Assembly (NCBI GenBank): GCA_963682175.1
Contig: OY821772.1
Location: forward strand, 57,000,925 to 57,064,924
DNA length: 64,000 nucleotides
Origin: Triglochin maritima
Taxonomy: Eukaryota > Streptophyta > Magnoliopsida > Alismatales > Juncaginaceae
Reading direction: 5' to 3'
Positions 58,168 to 64,000 of the stretch are shown piece after piece; positions within the stretch are counted from its first letter, which is position 1, and the number at the start of each line of letters is the position of its first letter. The notes under the pieces were generated by a model. That model was not told the origin of the DNA, searched no databases, and was given only the letters and a program-made list of their open reading frames with translations. Position numbers and translations under genes: made by a program.

Positions 58168-59735
58168 GATGGAATGATGGAGAAAACTGGAGAGAGAAGA
58201 ATTTACATTAGTGTAAACAAGGAAATGAGTGGGGACTTATTTATAGGATTTCCTGTAACCCACATCATGTGCAAACCATTAACACATGATCTCTTATTAA
58301 TCTCTCAATTAAACCACATCGTGGGCAAACCACTTTGCGAATGATCTCTTGTGTATCTCTCCACTAGATTACATCATGTGCAAACTACTTTGCACATGAT
58401 CTTTTGTTTATTTCGCCATAACATCATCCTATAACTACATTTGACCAAATAGGATTACATCCAGCAATTAATCAACAAAAAATCTCTTATTAATATATTC
58501 AAAAACGTGGGCAAATGGTCAGACCATTTTTCACTTTTTTTTACTTTACCAAATTTTGGATTAATAGCTAACAAATTTTGAAATTTGGGGTTTTAGCATA
58601 TTAATATGTTATAATGTTGTGGATGATATCATGTAATATATTATATATAATGTCAAAACATTATACCCTATAATATATATATACATCTCATACAAATTTA
58701 TTTATTATTCTAACAATGTCATTTTCATGACATACTAATTTTGTCATTTACCACATGTATTTAATTTCATATCATATGAGTTTTAATACATCATATAAAA
58801 TATAAAATTATATTTCTTGTTTTCCAGTTTTTTGGTGTGACCTAGAGGAGGATCTAAGTTATGTTGACAATGATATAAAAAAATTTATATCATAATCTAT
58901 AAGCGATATCTAGCTACACATTATAGTTAGCCAAATAACAAAGATGTTTTGTTCACTCGAACAGAACACAATTCATTTAGTAATATAACTAGTATTATTT
59001 GTGTCTATCATCTGCCTCATGATATTAAGAATATTATAGAAAGTAGAAATATGTCATTTTTGTATTATATATTCATTTCTTGATCTCTCAAGTAAATTAT
59101 AAATATGTAACTATACATAAGTTACATTGTGCAAATTATAAATTTGTTTTATCAAGAAACCCAGCAATATCATAACTCAAGTTAAGATGAGTAATGATAA
59201 TCTTTTGACATATCATCTTTTCCTGCACAAGTCATGTGTAAGTATACAACCAACTAATATTTTTATCACTATACTTAATATTAATCAAATTATATATTTC
59301 TCATGTGAAAAGATATATGTCTCATATCTTAGGATTCAAAGACACAATGAAACATTAATGACACAAACACAATTTCATAATGTTTATTTGTTAGGTAAAT
59401 TCAATATATGAAAGAGATATTTTCTATTTCATATACTCATGTTGTTAAATACTTGTAGAGGTACAATATCATTTAACCAACACGACTATCTTAACTCGGT
59501 GATTAATGTTCCATATTAATCACCATGATTGTGAATTATTTTTTATTTATGTAAATTATTATCTTTTAGAGCTCTACAGTTAATGACCAAGAACATCTTC
59601 ATTAACACTTCGAAAAGACGATTATATTAATCAATGAACAAAATGTTTATATATTCAATTCATAATAAAAGACATATAAAAGTAATCTTTTAGAACACAT
59701 TCCTTTCATACAACACATATGATGAAATCTATGAA
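58168..59735 (-). mobile_element. LTR related to the one at 23718-25910, opposite strand
   Basis: Minus-strand GAATGTGTTCTAAAAG (about 59705), CTTTTCGAAGTGTTAATGAA, AATTCACAATCATGGTGATT, AAGTTACATTGTGCAAATTA-type text and AGGTCACACCAAAAAACTG follow the order of 23733-24860. After that point the sequences differ. This copy has a different dyad array (58263-58402) and then its own TATA CTATAAATAAGTCCCC (58246-58231 on the minus strand). Exact ends and a target-site duplication were not fixed. It is non-coding. Confidence 0.72.
58263..58402. repeat. Dyad array CATGTGCAAA...TTTGCACATG, three units
   Basis: Units lie at 58263-58291, 58316-58347 and 58372-58402, about 54 bases apart. The third is the best dyad: ATCATGTGCAAAC followed, after a short gap, by TTTGCACATGAT. 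It sits immediately upstream of the TATA of this LTR (minus strand). Confidence 0.75.
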
Positions 59736-59956
59736 TTCTGGGTTTATTCATGATGATTCTGCAAATTTTTCAGTAAATATTAATATAAGTAATGAAATTT
59801 AATGAAGAAGTAAACAATTTGCTAACAAAAAATGAGATTGGGAAAATTTTAATGGTATTAGGACGAGTTTTTTGATTTTTCTATTGTATTATGTCAAATA
59901 GCTAGTTTCACATAAAGTCAATTTCGATTGTCGTGGCAACCAAACAATTCATTCTA

Positions 59957-60096
59957 TTTTTTTTTATAGTTGTTTACTATTTAACTGAACAAATATGACA
60001 AACATAAGCTATGTGGAGAGGAAGAGTATAAATCTTATATGTTGTACAATTACTTAACTTTGGACTTATTTAGCTGTCTAAACTTCTTGTCCATTT
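59957..60096. repeat. Dispersed direct repeat, copy 2
   Basis: Matches 56786-56926 over its whole length in the same orientation. Confidence 0.8.
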
Positions 60097-61285
60097 CTTA
60101 ACAAGTTGAGATCTTCCAAAACCGAGAAAGCTAGAGATACTAGTTCGATTCAAATTTAAGAGATGCAAGAGCCAAGAGCGGAATAATTAATATAGAATTA
60201 GAGTACATGGTAAAAAAAATCAAGTGGAATAAATCAAATGAAACATATACCAATCCAATGAAAGAGGAAGTATTGGGAAGAATCTAACGCCACACTTGTT
60301 TTGTCCTATGCTGTCTCTCCCACCATACCTCCATGTCTTGTCGTTTTCCCTCCACTCCATGCACGCCACCACCACTAATCCCCACTTCTCTTAATTAAAT
60401 AACCACAACCAAGTCATTAATTTAAACGAATTCATATTCCTTTTGTCATCTGATCTGATGAGTGCATATGCATGATGTCCAAATCTGTCCTTGTCAATTT
60501 CAGACTTGAGGGGAATCCATCATCCTAGCTAGGGTTGCATAATGCATGCAAGGAGGGAGTTGGTATATATATATGGATGGAACAACGTATCATTTCATGG
60601 ACATATGAGAAATGACAGCAATTGGGGTGCACATAGACGTGCATGTAGGCGTCGTAGATTTGCTCTCATTGATGTGTTGTCTATTTCTTTGGTACACAAG
60701 TCACTGTCTTCCTAGAATATTTCCTGTGCATCACTGGTGTCCTACCATCCTACCTACCTACCTCGATACAAAAAGATGAAAATATATAGCAAAGTGTTCT
60801 ACGATTAGGTATTAATTAATCATGGTGCAAAATGATTTTTTCTTAAGTGTTTTTTTTGGCAACAGACCACGGGAGTGAGATTAATTTGTAGAACGAGGGA
60901 AAAGGGTGCTCCTTTATATATATGTATGTATGATCAAGTTTTAGTGAGTCTAGAGTTCATTTTCTTTAGTTTAGGTCTCTTACAATCTCACTATTGGATC
61001 TTATTTATGGTTAATCTCGCATTTAATTAGGATAATTGTTTTACTGTTAACCTACCTTACAAATTCAGATGAGTAGTGAATATGATGGGAGCTTAAAATT
61101 GAAATTTAAGCCTCACGCTCACTAGATAATTCATGTGTATATATATATATATATTGTTGGTAAGGTACATATATATTTTGATGAGTGATGGAATAGTTAG
61201 AAAATTGCAAATCAATATTCACCAATCACAAGTTTATTATGGAAGTGATTGAACTTAGATCTCATATATGCCCCTGCCTAAGTAC
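60097..61285. other. Intergenic DNA with a (TA)n run
   Basis: No gene was recognised. A (TA)n microsatellite lies at 61138-61156. CTCTCCCACCATACCTCC at about 60312 resembles plant promoter or leader sequence, but nothing follows from it. Confidence 0.4.
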
Positions 61286-61290
61286 CAATT

Positions 61291-62167
61291 TCCAGGGGCA
61301 GACCCATGCCTAGGGTAGGTGGGGCAAGTCTCCCACCTAGATTTACACAACATTAAAAATAATTATTTTTAACCCTCCCCTTCTTTAACCATTATAGTTT
61401 TTTTTGAAATTCTTCTACTTTGCTCTTTTACGGAATTTTGGATCTTAGATTTGTGATGTTTACTTTGCATTTTGTTATTTTGATTTTGGGTCTTCATAAA
61501 AAAATGATGCTTAAGCATTCGATTTCGACCCTTAATTACAATTCATGGGATGCTAATTGAGGGATTTTTTATTGTTGAATTGCAGGTATTGTTGGCATGT
61601 TCGTTTGATGTTAAAGAATACAATTTTAAACTCACATTCAAATTAATAAAAAACTGCAACTTTGATTACAATTTTGAGTTTTGTTAATGAAAATTGTTGC
61701 GGATTACATATTTTGTGTTGTTAGTGATGTAGAGATTAGTGGTGAATGTCAAATAGTCATGGAAATTGAGAAATTTGGTATCGATGTTGTTGGTGATGGT
61801 GGTTTTATATTGAATTCGAGTTGATGTTGATAGTGATAATCTATTTAAATAAGTTTGAAACTGGAGCGAGTAATGCAAGTAGGTATTCAAATTTGAGTTA
61901 TACAAATATTTTGTGATTTGGAGATTGAAATTTGAATTATACGAATAAAGTCATTTTGAGATGATTAATGTGTAATTCATGTTGTCTGGAAGTATTTAGA
62001 AATTTGGATTATGATGGAAAAGATATAAAAATGGCAAGGATATTTTGAAATTTTTATTTTCTATTTATTTATTGTAGGTACCATGTTAAAGTTGTAGGTC
62101 TTACAAAAAAAATTACTGGTGTGGAAAGTCTCACCCTTGAAATTATCCTGGATACGCCCCCGACAAT
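61291..62167. mobile_element. TIR element candidate, about 0.88 kb
   Basis: The left end CCAGGGGCAGACCCATGCC, with GGGGCAAGTCTCCCACC following, is matched inverted at the right end (AAAGTCTCACCC, then ATCCTGGATACGCCCCCG). CAATT occurs outside both ends (about 61285 and 62163). GGGGCAGACCCAGG-type ends are common in dicot non-autonomous elements. There is no coding sequence. Confidence 0.5.
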
Positions 62168-63350
62168 TGAGATGCACAACAAGGTTGCAATGGATTATGT
62201 AGTTGCACCTATTGTATATAGATAATAGATGAGATGTTTTTTTAAAGGTGAATTCTTGATTCCATCGTTAAAGATACGAGATTAATATAAATTCATAAAA
62301 AATTAACAATGTTAAATTGCTTTTTTTAACTCTTTCTTTTGTAAACCATTAATTGAGACACAATTGTTTTTAAAATAATACATGAGAAGAATACGTAGAC
62401 CATTGTACCATTTATCTATGTAATTATAGAAGCACATATCGATGTAGGACAGCCTATATATCCTCCAACGACCGAGAAATAGTAATTATCTAATCTAATC
62501 TACATAGGTTACGAAAAATGTCTAACCATATTATAGAATTAAGGTTGAAACCAACTTTACACGTCCTTCGATAAGATATGTCCTTTCTTGAAGAGGATAA
62601 TCATTGTGTTTGAACGACAAAGAAGTTTGTCGAGCATCTTCTTACATTCTCTTTCCTGCCAAAAAGTTAATGACAACCCACTAATCATTCTTCCTCCTGT
62701 CCATTATTTTAGAGTAGAATGTGTCACGAAGCTAACTATGTAGCTACATATGTAGCATACCCCTCGAGAGCAATCAAATTTCTTCATCACATCTAATATG
62801 ATATGAAGATGTTTTCTAAACGGTCAAATCAACTGATGCTTTTCTTGTGCTCGATGGTAATTGGGATGGTTGCGGCTATACTTCCAAATTAACGTAAACA
62901 CATGAAGAAATTTGTCAAGAGGAAGAGCACGGTTATGTCATAGGCCATGCACTTATTGTAGTTTGATTGTCATATTGACTTCATCAAGAAAGAAGATATT
63001 TGCAACAAAGGGAGTTAACGGTATACGTACGGTATACAATTAACTTAAAAATGGAAAGCTAGCATATTGACTAACTGCAATAATGTCAAATTGGTTAGAT
63101 TTAAAAAATAAAACTTTGAAATTCAATAACCATCTTCAGTTGTATTTTAATATATATGGATAAAGATCAAGTAATCGTGATTACTTCAAATCTGAAACGA
63201 TCTCACTACTAAGCAAAACAAAGCTGCCTTCGTCCTTAAATTGATGGCCAATGAAGGTCCTAATCCTAGGCAAAAGTAGTGAGTATTACTTTATAGGATC
63301 TTACTAAAGGACAAAGAGAAGGGTTTCCCTCTTTAATTCCATCACCTCAA
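62168..63350. other. Intergenic DNA upstream of the Dof gene
   Basis: AT-rich; no other gene was recognised. The last few hundred bases presumably hold promoter elements of the Dof gene. Confidence 0.4.
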
Positions 63351-63354
63351 TACT

Positions 63355-63362
63355 CTATATTA
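63355..63362 (+). promoter_or_regulatory. TATA box candidate of the Dof gene
   Basis: CTATATTA lies about 145 bases before the ATG, followed by a C/A-rich leader typical of plant 5' UTRs. The spacing is plausible for a core promoter. Confidence 0.45.
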
Positions 63363-63502
63363 AGGCCTTGTGTTTGCTCATTCCTTTACCCCCACTCAAA
63401 ACTCCCAAACACTTCCAACAACAACACTCCCCCACTCAAAACTCTCTCTCCTCCTCCCAAAACCACAAACAATCTACACACCACCTTCCATATTGCTCCA
63501 AA

Positions 63503-64000
63503 ATGATCCAAGAACTATTGGGTGGAGGTGCACTGTTGGAAGAGAAGAAAATCCCATTACCAACCAATCCAATTCATTCCCCCCTCAATAATATTCTTGA
63601 TGGGAACATTAATTCCAATCCCACTTCCATGTCCTCCACCACAACCTCCTCTTCCTCCGTCGGCGTCGAGAACCAGAACCTAAAATGCCCGAGGTGTGAC
63701 TCCTCCAACACCAAGTTCTGCTACTACAACAACTACAACCTCACTCAACCCCGACATTTTTGCAAGACATGTCGTCGATACTGGACCAAAGGCGGTGCTC
63801 TCCGCAACGTCCCGATCGGGGGAGGTTGCCGGAAGAGCAAGAGCATTGGGAGTTCCCTCGGGGCCGTCTGCAAGCCTGTAGCCAACAAGCTTGCTAGAAG
63901 TGGGCCCCTCGAGAGACCGAACCAGCTGCTAGGGAATGCTCTCGATAATTTCTCTCTCCACCACCACCACCGCCACGACCAATCAGCGAATCCAATAATG
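63503..64000 (+). CDS. Dof zinc-finger transcription factor, partial (5' end)
   Basis: The ATG at 63503 opens a frame of 166 codons still open at the window edge. It starts [15 protein letters not shown], has a Ser/Thr-rich stretch (41-53), then the Dof domain at about 60-112. The zinc ligands are Cys62, Cys65, Cys87 and Cys90 (CX2CX21CX2C). The diagnostic text is [35 protein letters not shown] and [14 protein letters not shown] His-rich run (HHHHRH) follows at about 153-158. Dof proteins are nuclear, plant-specific and bind AAAG cores in promoters; the subgroup cannot be fixed from the N-terminal part alone. An intron in the 5' part is not needed. Confidence 0.96.
   Translation, partial: MIQELLGGGALLEEKKIPLPTNPIHSPLNNILDGNINSNPTSMSSTTTSSSSVGVENQNLKCPRCDSSNTKFCYYNNYNLTQPRHFCKTCRRYWTKGGALRNVPIGGGCRKSKSIGSSLGAVCKPVANKLARSGPLERPNQLLGNALDNFSLHHHHRHDQSANPIM

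Overview
This window is nuclear DNA of a flowering plant, most likely a eudicot. The reasons are a long satellite array, interrupted genes with GT-AG introns and plant-type proteins, Mutator, hAT and TRIM elements, solo LTRs, and an organelle-derived insert. I cannot name the species from sequence alone.

Layout. Bases 1-13600 are one tandem satellite (monomer about 147 bp, dimer about 295 bp, and larger 590/1180 bp blocks in the core) that decays to about 13960. Bases 14000-16020 hold a small minus-strand gene or gene relic. Bases 16336-28300 are accessory DNA: a wrecked Mutator-like element (MULE), a fold-back element, a second minus-strand MULE joined to a plant mobile domain (PMD) gene, an hAT element inserted in the PMD part, a solo LTR inserted in the transposase part, and a dyad-repeat region upstream.

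Bases 29700-44000 are the genic island. It holds a CCG-binding-protein-1-like gene (plus strand, 3 exons, with a TRIM in intron 2), ATG101 (autophagy initiation, minus strand, 7 exons) and plastid N-acetyl-gamma-glutamyl-phosphate reductase (arginine synthesis, plus strand, 13 exons). These genes are unrelated in function, as is normal in plants. ATG101 shows an apparent splice-site shift that removes a normally coding segment.

Bases 44000-63350 are intergenic. They hold a mitochondrial rRNA/chloroplast trnL chimera, a second TRIM, a nest of three elements sharing the 9-mer TTTAAAGTA, two further solo LTRs, a MITE, a diverged sibling of the first solo LTR, and another candidate TIR element. 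The window ends inside a Dof zinc-finger transcription factor gene (63503 to beyond 64000).

The most unusual signal is a cis module shared by LTRs that otherwise look unrelated: arrays of paired short dyads (CGGTCGACCG and variants, two per pair, about 8-17 bases apart). These lie ahead of the likely TATA in at least three solo LTRs. A sibling LTR that lacks this array carries a different dyad array at the corresponding place. No CRISPR, bacterial operon or viral gene set was seen. All calls are by eye; no database search was run.
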